The translations under genes were made by a program, and so were the position numbers. A DNA stretch of 64,000 nucleotides. Source: Labrys wisconsinensis. GTDB lineage: Bacteria; Pseudomonadota; Alphaproteobacteria; Rhizobiales; Labraceae. The stretch's first letter is position 1. The number at the start of each line of letters is the position of its first letter. The notes below the pieces were generated by a model. It worked only from the letters and a program-made list of their open reading frames with translations. It made no database searches and had not been told where the DNA came from. Shown here piece by piece: positions 49,376-59,223 of this stretch. The stretch is from positions 1-64,000 of the forward strand of contig NZ_JAUSVX010000029.1 in NCBI RefSeq assembly GCF_030814995.1, given 5' to 3'.

Positions 49376-49669
49376 GCGCTCGGCCGGCGCCGTCGTATCG
49401 GGATATCGTTGCGGCCGCTTCAAGATCTTTTGGCGAAATCATGGCCGCTTGCGCGGATTTCGTCCGCCATGTTCGGGAAGAATGTGCGAGGCGTGATTTA
49501 TTCCTGCGTAGAGATGCAGAGGTTCCAGCGGTGCGGGTTTCATGGAACCCTGATGTTTGAGTATGTATTCGAAACATTACAAATAATACATGAAATAGTA
49601 TCTTGACGTTTCTGGGTGCGACCGTGCTTATCTGGAGCGGTCACGATCACGCATCGCCTCGGAGACAGC
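49376..49669. other. intergenic region with AT-rich core
   Basis: About 295 bases; 49540-49610 is AT rich, unlike the rest of the window, and probably holds the promoter of the TerB-like gene. No gene is supported. Confidence 0.4.
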
Positions 49670-50440
49670 ATGCTCGACCTCAACAACCTGCTCGGACGCG
49701 TCCTGAACGCGGGCGGGCAGATCCTCGACACGCCCGGCAAGAAGATGGCGGCCGGCGGTGCCGCGGCGGGGCTGCTGTTCACCGAGACCGGGCGGGACCT
49801 GGCGGGCGAGGCCCTGAAATATGGCGGCATCGCCGCCCTCGGCGGCCTGGCTCTCCACGCCTGGCAGCGCCACCAGTCCCAGTTGGCCGGGGGGCCAGTC
49901 CCGGCGTCGGCGAGCGGGACCAGCTTCCTGCCCGCCGGCGCCGGGGCGAATGGGGGCGGCTTCCTGTCCGGATTGCTCGGCGGCCCGGATGCGGCCGCGC
50001 CGCAGTCGGCAACTGCCTCGCCGCCGCAGGCGGTCGCTGCCTCGCCGCCGCAGGCGGTCGCTGCCTCGCCGCCGCAGGCGGTCGAGCCGCAGCCGCGCGC
50101 CCGCCTGCTGATCGCGGCCATGGTCAATGCGGCCAAGGCGGACGGCGCCGTTGACGGCGAGGAGCAGACCGCCATCCTCGGCCAGGCCGACAGCCTCTCG
50201 CTCAGCGACGAGGAGCGCAGCTTCCTATTCGCCGAGTTCGGCAAGCCCTTCGACATGGAGCCGATCGTCCGCACCGCCACCACGCCGGACCTCGCGGCCG
50301 AGGTCTATGCCGCCTCGGCGGTCGCGGTCGGCACGCCCTCTCCGGCGGAGACCGCCTATCTCAAGGCGCTGGCCTCGCGCCTGCAGTTGCCCGAGGGCGT
50401 GACCGCCGAGATCCAGCGCGCCATCGCCGCCCGCGCCTGA
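49670..50440 (+). CDS. TerB/DUF533-like protein
   Basis: This 256-residue protein has the DUF533 (tellurite-resistance TerB-like) C-terminal domain: RLLIAAMVNAAKADGAVDGE, LGQADSLSLSDEERSFLFAE, DLAAEVYAASAVAVGTPSPA and ETAYLKALASRLQLP. The N-terminal part has Gly/Ala-rich segments (ALKYGGIAALGGLALHAWQR) as in family members. A 24-bp unit is repeated three times near 50015-50085, giving SPPQAVAA repeats in the linker. Ribosome site CGGAGA. Role unknown; envelope stress is sometimes suggested for the family. Confidence 0.75.
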   Translation: MLDLNNLLGRVLNAGGQILDTPGKKMAAGGAAAGLLFTETGRDLAGEALKYGGIAALGGLALHAWQRHQSQLAGGPVPASASGTSFLPAGAGANGGGFLSGLLGGPDAAAPQSATASPPQAVAASPPQAVAASPPQAVEPQPRARLLIAAMVNAAKADGAVDGEEQTAILGQADSLSLSDEERSFLFAEFGKPFDMEPIVRTATTPDLAAEVYAASAVAVGTPSPAETAYLKALASRLQLPEGVTAEIQRAIAARA

Positions 50441-50458
50441 CGGCGCCGATCTGGCGCC

Positions 50459-50481
50459 AAGCAGGTTCTCCCGAACCTGCT
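50459..50481. terminator. stem-loop, copy 2, between convergent genes
   Basis: AAGCAGGTTC pairs with GAACCTGCT around TCCC. It is the same palindrome as at 18783-18806, with the loop complementary, so it lies in the opposite orientation. It separates the convergent TerB-like and TadG-like genes. Confidence 0.6.
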
Positions 50482-51794
50482 CAGCTCGAGATGCGCAGCT
50501 GCGACAGCGCCGTGCCGATCTGGGTGAAGACCGACAGGATCTGGCTCGACGAGGTGAGCAGGAAGAACTTGCTGCTGTCGGTGGCGCAGGCCGGCAGCAT
50601 GGTCGAGGTCGGATCGCCGCCCGTATCGACCTGGATGGTGTAGATGACGATGCCCGCCTGCTTGGCGTTGGTGCAGGCGGCGAGGGTGCGGGTGTCGATG
50701 GTCGACTGGTCGGTGCTCCAGCGGTTCTGGGTGTTGAGGCCGTCGGTCAGAAGCACGATCACCTGCGTGTAGTTGTAGTTCGGGTCCAGCGCCGGCACGG
50801 CGAGCGGATTGCCCGCCACCAGCGACTGGAGGCCCCATTGCAGGCCGATCGTCTGGTTGGTGTTGCCGTTCGGCGTCATGGCGTCGACCTTGTTCGAGAG
50901 GGCCGTCCAGTCGTTGGAAAGGCCCATCAGCGACACCGGGCAGTAGGCATATTGCTCGGCCGGGAACAGGGTGGCGGTCGAGCCCGTCACCGGCACGTCG
51001 GCGGTCGTGTCGTCGTTCTGGTCGCGATCGGTCAGGCAGCCGTTCCAGGTCGAGTGGCTCGCCGGCGTCCACTTGCCGCCCGCCGCCACGCAGGTCGCCT
51101 GCGGCGTGTATCGAGACTTGCTGCATGTGCCGTTGGCCGCATCCCACAGGTCCCAGCGCACCCAGGACTGGGCATAGTTGGTGCTGCCGGCGTTCACGTC
51201 CTTGCCGAACGGAATGATCGAGGTATAGACGTCGGCGCTCGTGCCGGCCGCGCCCTGGAGCTGGCCGAGCAGGCTGTGCGTGGCAGCCTTGAGGGCGGTG
51301 ATCTTGCCGCTGTCGGCCATCGATCCGGTGTTGTCGAGGACGAGAGCCACCCGCAGGCGGTTGTTGCCCCAGGTCGCGGTGCTCGTGGTGCCGATCGTCA
51401 TGGTCTTGATGCCGAACAGCCAGGCGAAATCCGATTGCAGCGTGCCGCTGGCGGTCATGGCCACTTGCGAGCCGCCGGTGGTCGAATAGGTCGCGGTGAC
51501 CTTGACGCCGCTGACCTCGGGCTGCGTGAACATCGCATTGAAGTCCTTGGTGGCGCTGGCGGTGAGCTGGGCGGCGGTCTGGCTCGCGGCCTGCTGCGCC
51601 ACCATCAGGACCGTGGTGTCGAGCGCCGCCTGCATGTCGGTGCGGGACTTGCTGGCGCGGCCGTAGTCGACCGCGGCCCCGGCGAGGCCGAGCACCGGCA
51701 GCAGCGCGAAGCCGAACAGCATCAGGGCGTTGCCGCCGCTGTCCGCGCCGAACCGGCGTGCGGCGCGCGCGATCTTGTCTCGAAGGCTGGTCAC
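50481..51794 (-). CDS. TadG-like VWA protein (Flp pilus assembly type)
   Basis: This 437-residue protein starts with GTG at 51794 (GAGAGGAG upstream). The N-terminus has a TadE/TadG-like segment: RRFGADSGGNALMLFGFALL, PVLGLAGAAVDYGRASKSRT. It is followed by a long extracytoplasmic VWA domain with MIDAS-type VALVLDNTGSMADSGKITAL and YTQVIVLLTDGLNTQNRW. The segment between is Thr/Ala/Ser rich. TadG is a pseudopilin-like component of Flp pili; other tad genes are not adjacent, so this may be an orphan. Confidence 0.8.
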   Translation of the reverse strand: MTSLRDKIARAARRFGADSGGNALMLFGFALLPVLGLAGAAVDYGRASKSRTDMQAALDTTVLMVAQQAASQTAAQLTASATKDFNAMFTQPEVSGVKVTATYSTTGGSQVAMTASGTLQSDFAWLFGIKTMTIGTTSTATWGNNRLRVALVLDNTGSMADSGKITALKAATHSLLGQLQGAAGTSADVYTSIIPFGKDVNAGSTNYAQSWVRWDLWDAANGTCSKSRYTPQATCVAAGGKWTPASHSTWNGCLTDRDQNDDTTADVPVTGSTATLFPAEQYAYCPVSLMGLSNDWTALSNKVDAMTPNGNTNQTIGLQWGLQSLVAGNPLAVPALDPNYNYTQVIVLLTDGLNTQNRWSTDQSTIDTRTLAACTNAKQAGIVIYTIQVDTGGDPTSTMLPACATDSSKFFLLTSSSQILSVFTQIGTALSQLRISS

Positions 51795-52235
51795 GGGGGC
51801 TCCTCTCGGGTCCAGGGTCGCAGGCCCGGCCACATCCGCACGGCCGGCTGGTCGCTCGGCCCCTGGTCGGCGCGGCGCCTGGCGGCGCGGCACTCGGCCC
51901 TGCGATCGGCGCGAGCCTCGCCGACCTCTCATCCCCCCGGATGTCGGTCCAGCGATTAAGTTATAATTCTTGTAAAAATCTCAACTCATTCGTCTAAACA
52001 CGGGGGTTCTGAGTAAAGCGTGAAGAATGCGCGCCGAGATGGTCGTAAAGGTTGAGAAAACGTTGGTTCGACTGCGAAAATGCCTGCGATCCCGGCAAGG
52101 GAATCTTATCCATTTCCGCGCGGCATCGGCGTCGATGGCGCATCGGCGCTTGCGGCCGGCGCCGGCGATCCGCGCTGGTGTCGCGGCCGCCCGTGCCCTA
52201 CATCCCGCAGGGCGCAACGTGGACGGAGGGACGCC
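51795..52235. other. 440-bp intergenic region
   Basis: The region lies between the divergent TadG-like and glutathione-transferase genes. It has an AT-rich stretch (51950-52020) with a TATAAT-like hexamer on each strand. The frame upstream of the transferase start (from 52080) lacks codon bias. No other feature is recognised. Confidence 0.4.
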
Positions 52236-53213
52236 ATGCTGGTCGACGGCAAATGGACGGGCGCCTGGCAGCCGGTGCAGGCGACCGACGCCAAGGGCGG
52301 CTTCGTCCGCCAGGCCTCGCGCTTCCACCATTGGGTCACGCCGGACGGCGCTCCCGGCCCGAGCGGCGAGGGCGGCTTCCCCGCCGAGCCCGGGCGCTAC
52401 CATCTCTACGTCGCACTGACCTGCCCATGGGCCTCGCGCACCTTGATCGCCCGCAAGCTGAAGGGTCTGGACGAGGTGGTTTCCCTCTCCGTCGTCGAAC
52501 CGGAAATGACCGACCAGGGCTGGCGCTTCGGCGCCGGCGGCGACGGCGTCAACGCCAAGACCTACCTGCACGAGATCTACACGGCCGCCGACCCGGCCTG
52601 TAGCGGGCGGGCCACCGTGCCCGTCCTCTGGGACAGGCAGCGCCGCACCATCGTCAACAACGAGTCCGCCGACATCCTGCGCATGTTCAATGCCGGCTTC
52701 GGCGCCTGGGCGAGGGGCGCGATCGATCTCTACCCCGAGGATCTCAGCGGCGCCATCGACGCCCTCGGCGACGAGCTCTATCTCAGGCTCAACAACGGCG
52801 TCTACCGGGCGGGCTTCGCCACCACGCAAGGCGCCTACGAGGAGGCGTTCACCGATGTCTTCGCCATGCTGGACTGGCTGGAGAGGCGGCTCGCCGGGCA
52901 GGGGCCGTTCCTGTTCGGCGGCCGGCTGACGGAGGCGGACATCCGTCTCTTCGTCACCCTGGTGCGCTTCGACGCCGCCTATCACGGCCTGTTCAAGTGC
53001 AACCTGCGGCGCCTGGTCGACTATGGCCAGCTCTCGGCCTATGTCGAGCGCATGCTCGCCGTGCCGGGCGTGTCCGAGACCGTCGACCTCGACCACATCA
53101 AGCGCGGCTACCATGCCATCAGGACGCTGAACCCCGGCGGCATCGTGCCGCTCGGCCCCGAGCTGCCCTGGGCCGGGCGGACGGCCCGCGCCGCCGCGCC
53201 GGCCGAGGCCTGA
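52236..53213 (+). CDS. glutathionyl-hydroquinone reductase (Xi-class GST)
   Basis: This 325-residue protein carries the Xi-class signature: ALTCPWASRTLI, with catalytic Cys63, preceded by PGRYHLYVA, and VPVLWDRQRRTIVNNESADI for glutathione binding. The C-terminal part has GPFLFGGRLTEADIRLFVTL and HIKRGYH, a family end. These enzymes reduce glutathionyl-hydroquinones to hydroquinones. ATG 52236 has GGAGGG upstream and is preferred over 52080. Confidence 0.85.
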   Translation: MLVDGKWTGAWQPVQATDAKGGFVRQASRFHHWVTPDGAPGPSGEGGFPAEPGRYHLYVALTCPWASRTLIARKLKGLDEVVSLSVVEPEMTDQGWRFGAGGDGVNAKTYLHEIYTAADPACSGRATVPVLWDRQRRTIVNNESADILRMFNAGFGAWARGAIDLYPEDLSGAIDALGDELYLRLNNGVYRAGFATTQGAYEEAFTDVFAMLDWLERRLAGQGPFLFGGRLTEADIRLFVTLVRFDAAYHGLFKCNLRRLVDYGQLSAYVERMLAVPGVSETVDLDHIKRGYHAIRTLNPGGIVPLGPELPWAGRTARAAAPAEA

Positions 53214-53231
53214 GCCCGGCCTGTCGCCCTC

Positions 53232-53762
53232 TCACAGCGCCTTGTACATCAGCGTCGTCGAATCGAGCTGATCGACGAAGGTGTCGCGGCAATAGCCGGG
53301 GATGACCCCGGCCGTCTCGTAGCCCATCGAGGCATAGAGCGGCTCGGCGTTGTCGCCGGTTCGGGTGTCGAGGGTGATCAGGCTGCGGCCGCGTCGGCGC
53401 GCCAGGCGTTCGAGCTCGGTCATCAGCGCCCGGGCGATGCCCCGGCGCCGGAAATCGGGATGGACCAGAAGCTTGCGCGCCTCGGCCCGGTGCGGCTGGT
53501 TGGCCGGCATGTCCGTGTCGAGCTGCGCCGAGCCGGCGATCCGCCCGCCGCAGCGCGCGACCAGCAGCACCCGTCCGCCACCCGCGACCGCCGGCAGCAC
53601 GGCCCGGGTCCAGAAGGCTTCGCCCTCCGCGATCGAGAAGGGCAGGATGAAGCCGATGCTGGCTCCGGCCTGGACGCAGGCATGGAGGAGCGCGCCGAGC
53701 TCGCGGACATGGCCGGCGAGCGCTTCGGCCGGCATGACGCTGATGTCGACGGGACTGTCCAT
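53232..53762 (-). CDS. GNAT-family acetyltransferase
   Basis: This 176-residue protein has the acetyl-CoA binding block RKLLVHPDFRRRGIARALMT and the C-terminal strand LITLDTRTGDNAEPLYASMG. It is of the small-molecule or protein GNAT type; substrate unknown. The XRE-cupin gene starts upstream on the same strand with six bases between genes, so they form an operon. In such pairs the regulator typically controls the acetyltransferase. Confidence 0.8.
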   Translation of the reverse strand: MDSPVDISVMPAEALAGHVRELGALLHACVQAGASIGFILPFSIAEGEAFWTRAVLPAVAGGGRVLLVARCGGRIAGSAQLDTDMPANQPHRAEARKLLVHPDFRRRGIARALMTELERLARRRGRSLITLDTRTGDNAEPLYASMGYETAGVIPGYCRDTFVDQLDSTTLMYKAL

Positions 53763-53768
53763 CTTCCC

Positions 53769-54338
53769 TCACACCATGAAGACGAAGTAGCGGGCCGGGC
53801 AATGCTCGGGCGTGGTGAAGCTGCTCGGCCCGAAGAGCTGGTAGCGCAGGCAGTCGCCGGCCTCGAGCGCGTGGGTCCGCCCCTCGACGGTGAGGCGCAG
53901 CTGCCCCTCGAGCATCACCAGGTGATGCTCCAGCCCCGGCCGGGGCGGCCCGTCATAGGCGACGTGGGTGCCGGGCTCGAGCGTGCATTCCAGGGCCTCG
54001 CCGGCGAGGTTCTGGGCGGGCGGCGACACCACCCGGCGCCGGAAGCCGATGCCGGCATCGGTCCACACCGCCTGGTCGGCGCGCCGCACCAGCGGCGCGA
54101 AGTCGCCCTCGACGAGGTGCATCAGCCGCGACAGGGTCAGCCCGTAGGCGGTGCACAGCTTGCCCAGCACGGCGGTCGTCGGGCTCACCTCGGCGTTCTC
54201 CAGCCGCGACAGGGTGGCGCGGCTCACGCCGCTGCGCCGCGCCAGCTCGTCCAGCGGCCAGTTGCGCTCGGCCCTGAGTGCCCGCAGGCGCTGCGCGATC
54301 CGCTGGTCGATCGTGTCGTCGGAGGAGGTGTTTTCCAT
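53769..54338 (-). CDS. XRE-family regulator with cupin domain
   Basis: This 189-residue protein has an N-terminal HTH_XRE (RRSGVSRATLSRLENAEVSP) and a C-terminal cupin_2 barrel (AYDGPPRPGLEHHLVMLEGQ, ALEAGDCLRYQLFGP). This is the common small-molecule-sensing repressor architecture. It is upstream of the GNAT gene in an operon. A near-palindromic AT-rich stretch at about 54336-54362, just before and over its start, could be its operator. Confidence 0.85.
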   Translation of the reverse strand: MENTSSDDTIDQRIAQRLRALRAERNWPLDELARRSGVSRATLSRLENAEVSPTTAVLGKLCTAYGLTLSRLMHLVEGDFAPLVRRADQAVWTDAGIGFRRRVVSPPAQNLAGEALECTLEPGTHVAYDGPPRPGLEHHLVMLEGQLRLTVEGRTHALEAGDCLRYQLFGPSSFTTPEHCPARYFVFMV

Positions 54339-54523
54339 ATATGAGAGGATATCTCTGATATGGGATGCTGGTCAAGAGCGCGGCAACGGTGCGGCGGTGC
54401 CGTGCGCCCGTCCAGGACACGACCCGGCACGGCCGAAGGTCACGGCTGCGCGCGTTCCGGCCGGCCCCGTTCGCGCGGAGGGCCGGATCAGGTCGGCCAT
54501 GACGTTGGGGGTCCTGCCGCGCC

Positions 54524-57500
54524 TCAGTGCGCGGCGGGAGCGTCGGCGGGCGTGCGGCTGAAGCGGCGCTTCACGGCTTCGCGCATCGACTGGAAGAAGA
54601 CGTAGAGCATCGGGATCAGGAAGATGCCGACGAAGCTCGCCCCGATCATGCCGGCGAACACCGGCGTGCCGACGTCGCGCCGGCTGATCATCGCCGCACC
54701 GGTGGCGACGACGAGCGGCAGCAGGCCGAGCACGAAGGCGATGGAGGTCATCATCACGGCGCGGAACCGCATCTGCGCCCCCATGATCGCCGCATCGCGG
54801 ATCGAATCGCCGTGCTCGCGCCGCTCCTTGGCGAATTCGACGATCAGGATGCCGTTCTTGGCGGCGAGGGCGATCAGCACCACCAGGCCGATCTGGGCGT
54901 AGATGTCGAGCGACAGCCCGGCGATCTTGACGCCAAGGAAGGCGGCGAGGATGCCGACGGAGACGGAGAGCAGCACCGGGATCGGGATGGTCCAGCTTTC
55001 GTAGAGGCCGACGAGGAACAGGAAGGCGAACAGCACGGCAAGGCCCAGCACCACACCGGTCTGTCCCTGCGCCTCGTGCTCCTGGTAGGCGGTGCCGGTC
55101 CACTCGAAGCCGTAGCCCGGCGGCAGGGTCTTGGCCGAGATGTCGGTCATCAGCTGCAGGGCCGTGCCGGAGGAGACGCCCGGCGCCGGCGAGCCGTTCA
55201 CCGTGATCGAGCGGTAATTGTTGTAGCGGCTGATGGTCTGCGGCCCGAGCTGGGTCGACACCGAGGCGATCGAGCGCAGCGGCACCATCTCGCCGGCGCT
55301 GTTGCGCACATAGATCTTCCAGATCGAATCGACGTCGCTGCGGTCCGCCGCCTCGCCCTCGAGATTGACCTGCCAGGTGCGTCCGTAGAGGTTGAAATCG
55401 TTGATATAGGTGCCGCCGAGCGTGGTCTGCAGCGCGGAGAACACGTCGGCCATCGACAGGCCGAGGGCCTGGGCCTTGTCACGGTCGATGTCGAGATAGA
55501 TCGACGGCGTGGTCGCCGTGAACGTGGAGAACACGCGCTGGAGCTGCGGGTTCTGGTTGGCCGCCGCCACCAGGCCCTGCATGACGCTGCCCATCGCGGC
55601 GGGATCGGCGCCTTCCAGGTTCTCCAGCTGGTATTCGAAGCCGCCCGAGGTCGACAGGCCGATGATCGGCGGCACGTTGAAGGCGAAGACCTGGGCCGAG
55701 GCGATCTGCTGGGTGGCGCCGAACACCTGGCCGATCAGCGCCTGGGCCGAGTTCGCCGCGCCCTGGCGCTCGGCGAAGGGTTTCAGGCGCGCCACCATGA
55801 AGGCGGCGTTGGGCTGGGCGCCGCCGTCGAGGATGGAGAAGCCGACGATGGCGAGCGTGTCCTGGATCTGCGGGATCTGCTTGAGGATGCCCTCCACCCG
55901 TTCCACCACGCCGGTGGTCCGGTTGACGGAGGCGCCGTCCGGCAATTGCACCACGACGAAGAAAGCGCCCTGGTCCTCCTCCGGCACGAAGCCGGTCGGC
56001 GTCGTCTTGGCCATGAAGTAGATGCCGGCGCCCAGCGCCGCCACGGCCACGAGGCTGAGCACCGAGACGCGCACCAGCCGCCGGACCACGGCGGCATAGC
56101 CGCTGCGCACCCCGTCGATGCCGCGCATGACGTAGCCCATCAGGCCGCGCTTCTTGGAGTGCCGCAGGAACACGGCGCACAGCGCCGGCGACAGCGTCAG
56201 CGCGTTCAGCGCCGAGATCACCATCGCCGCCGTCATGGTCACGGCGAACTGGCGGAACAACTCGCCGGTCAGGCCGGGGATGAAGGCGACCGGCACGAAC
56301 ACCGAGAGCAGCACCAGCGAGATGGCGATGACCGGCGCCGTGATCTGGCGCATCGCCTTCTTGGTGGCGTCGGCCGGCGACAGGTCCGGCTCCTCCTCCA
56401 TCACGCGCTCGACGTTCTCGACCACGACGATGGCGTCGTCGACGACGACGCCGATGGCGAGCACCATGGCGAGCAGCGACACCGTGTTGGCGGAATAGCC
56501 GAGCGCCAGCATCACGCCGAAGGCGCCGATCAGGCTCACCGGCACGGCGACCGCCGGGATGATGGTGGCGCGCAGGTTGCCGAGGAACAGGAAGACGACG
56601 ATCACCACCAGAGCGAAGGCTTCCGACACCGTCCGGACCACCTCGGTGATCGTGTCGCTGACGAAGGTGGACGTGTCGTAGACCACGCGCGCCTTCAGGC
56701 CCTCGGGGAAGCTCTTGCTCATCTGGTCGAGGGCGGCGGTGACGCGCGCGGCCGTCTGCACCGCATTGGCGCCCGGCGACAGGTAGATCGCCACCGCCAC
56801 GGCGGGGTGGCCGTTGAGCCGGCTGGTGGTGTCGAGGCTCTGCGCCCCCATCTCGACACGGGCGACGTCGCGCACCCGGAGCGTCGAGCCGTCGGGATTG
56901 GCGCGCACGACGATGTTGGCGAACTGCTCTGGCGTCTGCAGGCGGCCGAGGGTCTGCAGGTTGAGCTGGAACTGCTGGTCCTCGCCCGCCGGCTGGGCAC
57001 CGATCCGGCCGACCGGCGCCTGCACGTTCTGGGCCTCGATGGCGTTGACGATGTCGGAGGGCTGCAGGCCGAGATTGGTCAGCCGCCTGGCGTCGAACCA
57101 GATGCGCATCGAATAGTTCTGGCGGCTGAACAGGCTCGCCTGGCCGACGCCTTCGATGCGCGACAGGCGGTCGAGCACGTTGATCGTCGCGTAATTGGTG
57201 ATGAACAGAGGGTTCTGCTTGCCGTTCTCGGAGTAGAGGAACAGGAACTGCAGGATGGCCGAAGAGCGCTTCTGCACCGTCACGCCCTGCTGCTGCACGG
57301 CGCTCGGCAGCTTGGAGAGGGCGGCCTGGACCCGGTTGTTGACGTTGACGGTGTCGATGTCCGGGTTGGTGCCGAGCTCGAACGAGACGGTCAGGCTGTA
57401 GCTGCCGTCATTGCCGCTGTTCGACTTCATGTAGATCATCTTGTCGACGCCGACCACCTGGGCTTCCAGGGGTTGGGCGACGGACGACTCCACCACGGCG

Positions 57501-57664
57501 GCCGAGGCGCCGGGATAGGTGGTGCTGACCTGGACCTGCGGCGGCACCAGGTTCGGGAACTGCTCCACCGCGATGCGCGTCATCGCCAGCGCGCCGGCGA
57601 TGGTGATGACGATGGCGATGACGATCGCCAGGCGCGGCCGGTCGATGAAGATGGCTGAGAACAT
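54524..57664 (-). CDS. RND efflux pump inner-membrane transporter (HAE1 family)
   Basis: This 1046-residue AcrB-type protein has full length and the usual 12-helix layout. The proton relay is intact: the paired Asp in [16 protein letters not shown] and Lys in [15 protein letters not shown]. The porter domain motifs [19 protein letters not shown] and [14 protein letters not shown] are present. It works with the membrane-fusion protein gene three bases upstream. No outer-membrane channel gene is adjacent, so it must use one encoded elsewhere. It probably exports hydrophobic compounds. Confidence 0.9.
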   Translation of the reverse strand: MFSAIFIDRPRLAIVIAIVITIAGALAMTRIAVEQFPNLVPPQVQVSTTYPGASAAVVESSVAQPLEAQVVGVDKMIYMKSNSGNDGSYSLTVSFELGTNPDIDTVNVNNRVQAALSKLPSAVQQQGVTVQKRSSAILQFLFLYSENGKQNPLFITNYATINVLDRLSRIEGVGQASLFSRQNYSMRIWFDARRLTNLGLQPSDIVNAIEAQNVQAPVGRIGAQPAGEDQQFQLNLQTLGRLQTPEQFANIVVRANPDGSTLRVRDVARVEMGAQSLDTTSRLNGHPAVAVAIYLSPGANAVQTAARVTAALDQMSKSFPEGLKARVVYDTSTFVSDTITEVVRTVSEAFALVVIVVFLFLGNLRATIIPAVAVPVSLIGAFGVMLALGYSANTVSLLAMVLAIGVVVDDAIVVVENVERVMEEEPDLSPADATKKAMRQITAPVIAISLVLLSVFVPVAFIPGLTGELFRQFAVTMTAAMVISALNALTLSPALCAVFLRHSKKRGLMGYVMRGIDGVRSGYAAVVRRLVRVSVLSLVAVAALGAGIYFMAKTTPTGFVPEEDQGAFFVVVQLPDGASVNRTTGVVERVEGILKQIPQIQDTLAIVGFSILDGGAQPNAAFMVARLKPFAERQGAANSAQALIGQVFGATQQIASAQVFAFNVPPIIGLSTSGGFEYQLENLEGADPAAMGSVMQGLVAAANQNPQLQRVFSTFTATTPSIYLDIDRDKAQALGLSMADVFSALQTTLGGTYINDFNLYGRTWQVNLEGEAADRSDVDSIWKIYVRNSAGEMVPLRSIASVSTQLGPQTISRYNNYRSITVNGSPAPGVSSGTALQLMTDISAKTLPPGYGFEWTGTAYQEHEAQGQTGVVLGLAVLFAFLFLVGLYESWTIPIPVLLSVSVGILAAFLGVKIAGLSLDIYAQIGLVVLIALAAKNGILIVEFAKERREHGDSIRDAAIMGAQMRFRAVMMTSIAFVLGLLPLVVATGAAMISRRDVGTPVFAGMIGASFVGIFLIPMLYVFFQSMREAVKRRFSRTPADAPAAH

Positions 57665-57667
57665 GGC

Positions 57668-58852
57668 TTACTGCCCGGCCTTGGCCGGATCCGCCGGCCC
57701 GGGTGACGCCGGTGCCGCCGAAACCTTGATGCCAGGGCGCACGCGTTGGATGCCGTCGACCACCACGCGCTCGCCCTCGTCCAGCCCGGCCGAGACCATG
57801 GCGATGGCGGGGGTCGACTGGCCGAGCTGGATGCGCCGCTGCGACACCGTCTCGTCCGGCCCGACCACGTAGACGTAGTTGCCCTGCTGGTCGGAGAGCA
57901 CGGCGCCGCGCGGAATGCCGAGGGCCACGATCGGCTCGACGCCTTCGACCAGCACCGTGACGAACTCGCCGTCGACGAGCGTGCGCGCGTTGAGGTCGCC
58001 GGGCTTGGCGTTGGCGGCGAGCGGATTGGGCATCGTGCCGCGCAGGACGATGGTGTCGGTGCTGGAGGCGACGGAGGGGTCGATGAAGTCGAGCTTGCCG
58101 GTCTGGCCGTAGAGCGAGCCGTCGGGCAGCCGCACCCGGATCACCACCGCGTTGAAGCCGCCCTTGCCGGCATAATGCGCGTTGAGATCGAGCACCTGGC
58201 GCGAGGGCACGGGGAAGGTGACGTACATCGGATCCTGGCTGACGATCGTGGTCAGCGTGCCAGAGGTCGGACCGACGATATTGCCGATCGTGACCGCGTT
58301 GCGGGCGATCTTGCCGTCGATCGGCGCGGTGATCGTGGTGTAGTCGAGGTTGATCTGCGAGGTCTTGAGCTGGGCCTGGGCGCCGAGGAGCTGGGCCGCA
58401 TAGGCCTGCTGCTGGGCCAGCGCCGAGTCGACCGCCGACTGCTGGCCGGCGGGCGTCTTCAGGAGCTGCTGGGCGCGCTGCGTCGTCAGCGTGGCGTTGC
58501 GCAGCAGCGCCTCGTACTGGGCGATGTTGGCCTGGCTGCTCTCCACCTGCGCCTCGAAGGGCGGTCGCTCCAGGCGGTAGAGCACGTCGCCCTTCTTCAC
58601 CTCGGAGCCCTCCGTGAACGGCGTCTCCTCCAGCTGCGCCGTGACGCGGGCGACGATGTTGACCCGGTTGACCGCCCCGATGCGGCCGATGAATTCCTGG
58701 ACCTGGGTGACCGGCTGCTTCTTCGCCACGATCACGCCGACGGCCGGCGGGCCGCCCGGCATCTGCGCCAGTGCCGGCGGCGCGGCCGCCGCGAGCGCGG
58801 CGGCGAAGGCGAGGCATCGAAAGGGGCGGTAACGCATCACGGCGAAAGGCAT
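57668..58852 (-). CDS. RND efflux periplasmic adaptor (membrane fusion protein)
   Basis: This 394-residue protein has a signal peptide (CLAFAAALAAAAPPALA), a lipoyl-like domain (VARVTAQLEETPFTEGSEVK), a coiled-coil hairpin (VESSQANIAQYEALLRNATL, QQQAYAAQLLGAQAQLK), and YTTITAPIDGKIARNAVTIG with the beta-barrel following. It is the adaptor for the transporter gene downstream. Start is 58852 or 58837. A perfect palindrome lies about 170 bases upstream. Confidence 0.85.
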   Translation of the reverse strand: MPFAVMRYRPFRCLAFAAALAAAAPPALAQMPGGPPAVGVIVAKKQPVTQVQEFIGRIGAVNRVNIVARVTAQLEETPFTEGSEVKKGDVLYRLERPPFEAQVESSQANIAQYEALLRNATLTTQRAQQLLKTPAGQQSAVDSALAQQQAYAAQLLGAQAQLKTSQINLDYTTITAPIDGKIARNAVTIGNIVGPTSGTLTTIVSQDPMYVTFPVPSRQVLDLNAHYAGKGGFNAVVIRVRLPDGSLYGQTGKLDFIDPSVASSTDTIVLRGTMPNPLAANAKPGDLNARTLVDGEFVTVLVEGVEPIVALGIPRGAVLSDQQGNYVYVVGPDETVSQRRIQLGQSTPAIAMVSAGLDEGERVVVDGIQRVRPGIKVSAAPASPGPADPAKAGQ

Positions 58853-59223
58853 CGGCGGGCGTCCTGTCGCGTGGTCCCGGTGCCCCAAGCCCGGCCGGGA
58901 TCACGCTGGAGAGTGGGAAGGCCGGTACGTGGTCGAAGGCCGGCACTCCCTCTCCCGAGGCGCGCGCAAACTGCCGCGTCGCGCCCGCAATACGAGCCGA
59001 AGACTGACATAATAAGCTCTTGACCCGAGGGTCAATGGCCGCGATGGCGGAAAGCAGACATGCACGTGATCGTGATGAACGAGGGGTTGCGTCGCGGCGA
59101 CCTCTGTGCCTGTCCGTTGCGGCGCTTCCGCCGGCTCGCCGCAGGGGCCTCGCCGGGAGCCCCGCATCGATGCCGCCGCGCCGAGGACCCGCAACGTCGG
59201 CTTCCCGGCAGGCGCCGGCGGCC
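58853..59223. other. upstream region of the efflux operon
   Basis: About 370 bases between the Rieske gene stop and the adaptor start. No gene is supported. It contains the palindrome at 59020-59035 and, on the minus strand, a TTGACC -35-like hexamer that overlaps it. Confidence 0.45.
59020..59035. promoter_or_regulatory. palindromic operator candidate upstream of the RND operon
   Basis: TTGACCC-GA-GGGTCAA is a perfect 7-2-7 inverted repeat. On the minus strand it overlaps TTGACC, which could serve as the -35 box, with TATGTC 18 bases downstream. A repressor or MerR-type activator could act here. No dedicated regulator gene is adjacent. Confidence 0.5.

Noticed and set aside
54527-57658. 1043-codon plus-strand frame opposite the RND transporter
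   Set aside because: Antisense shadow: His/Arg/Asp-rich low-complexity sequence while the other strand encodes an intact AcrB-type protein.
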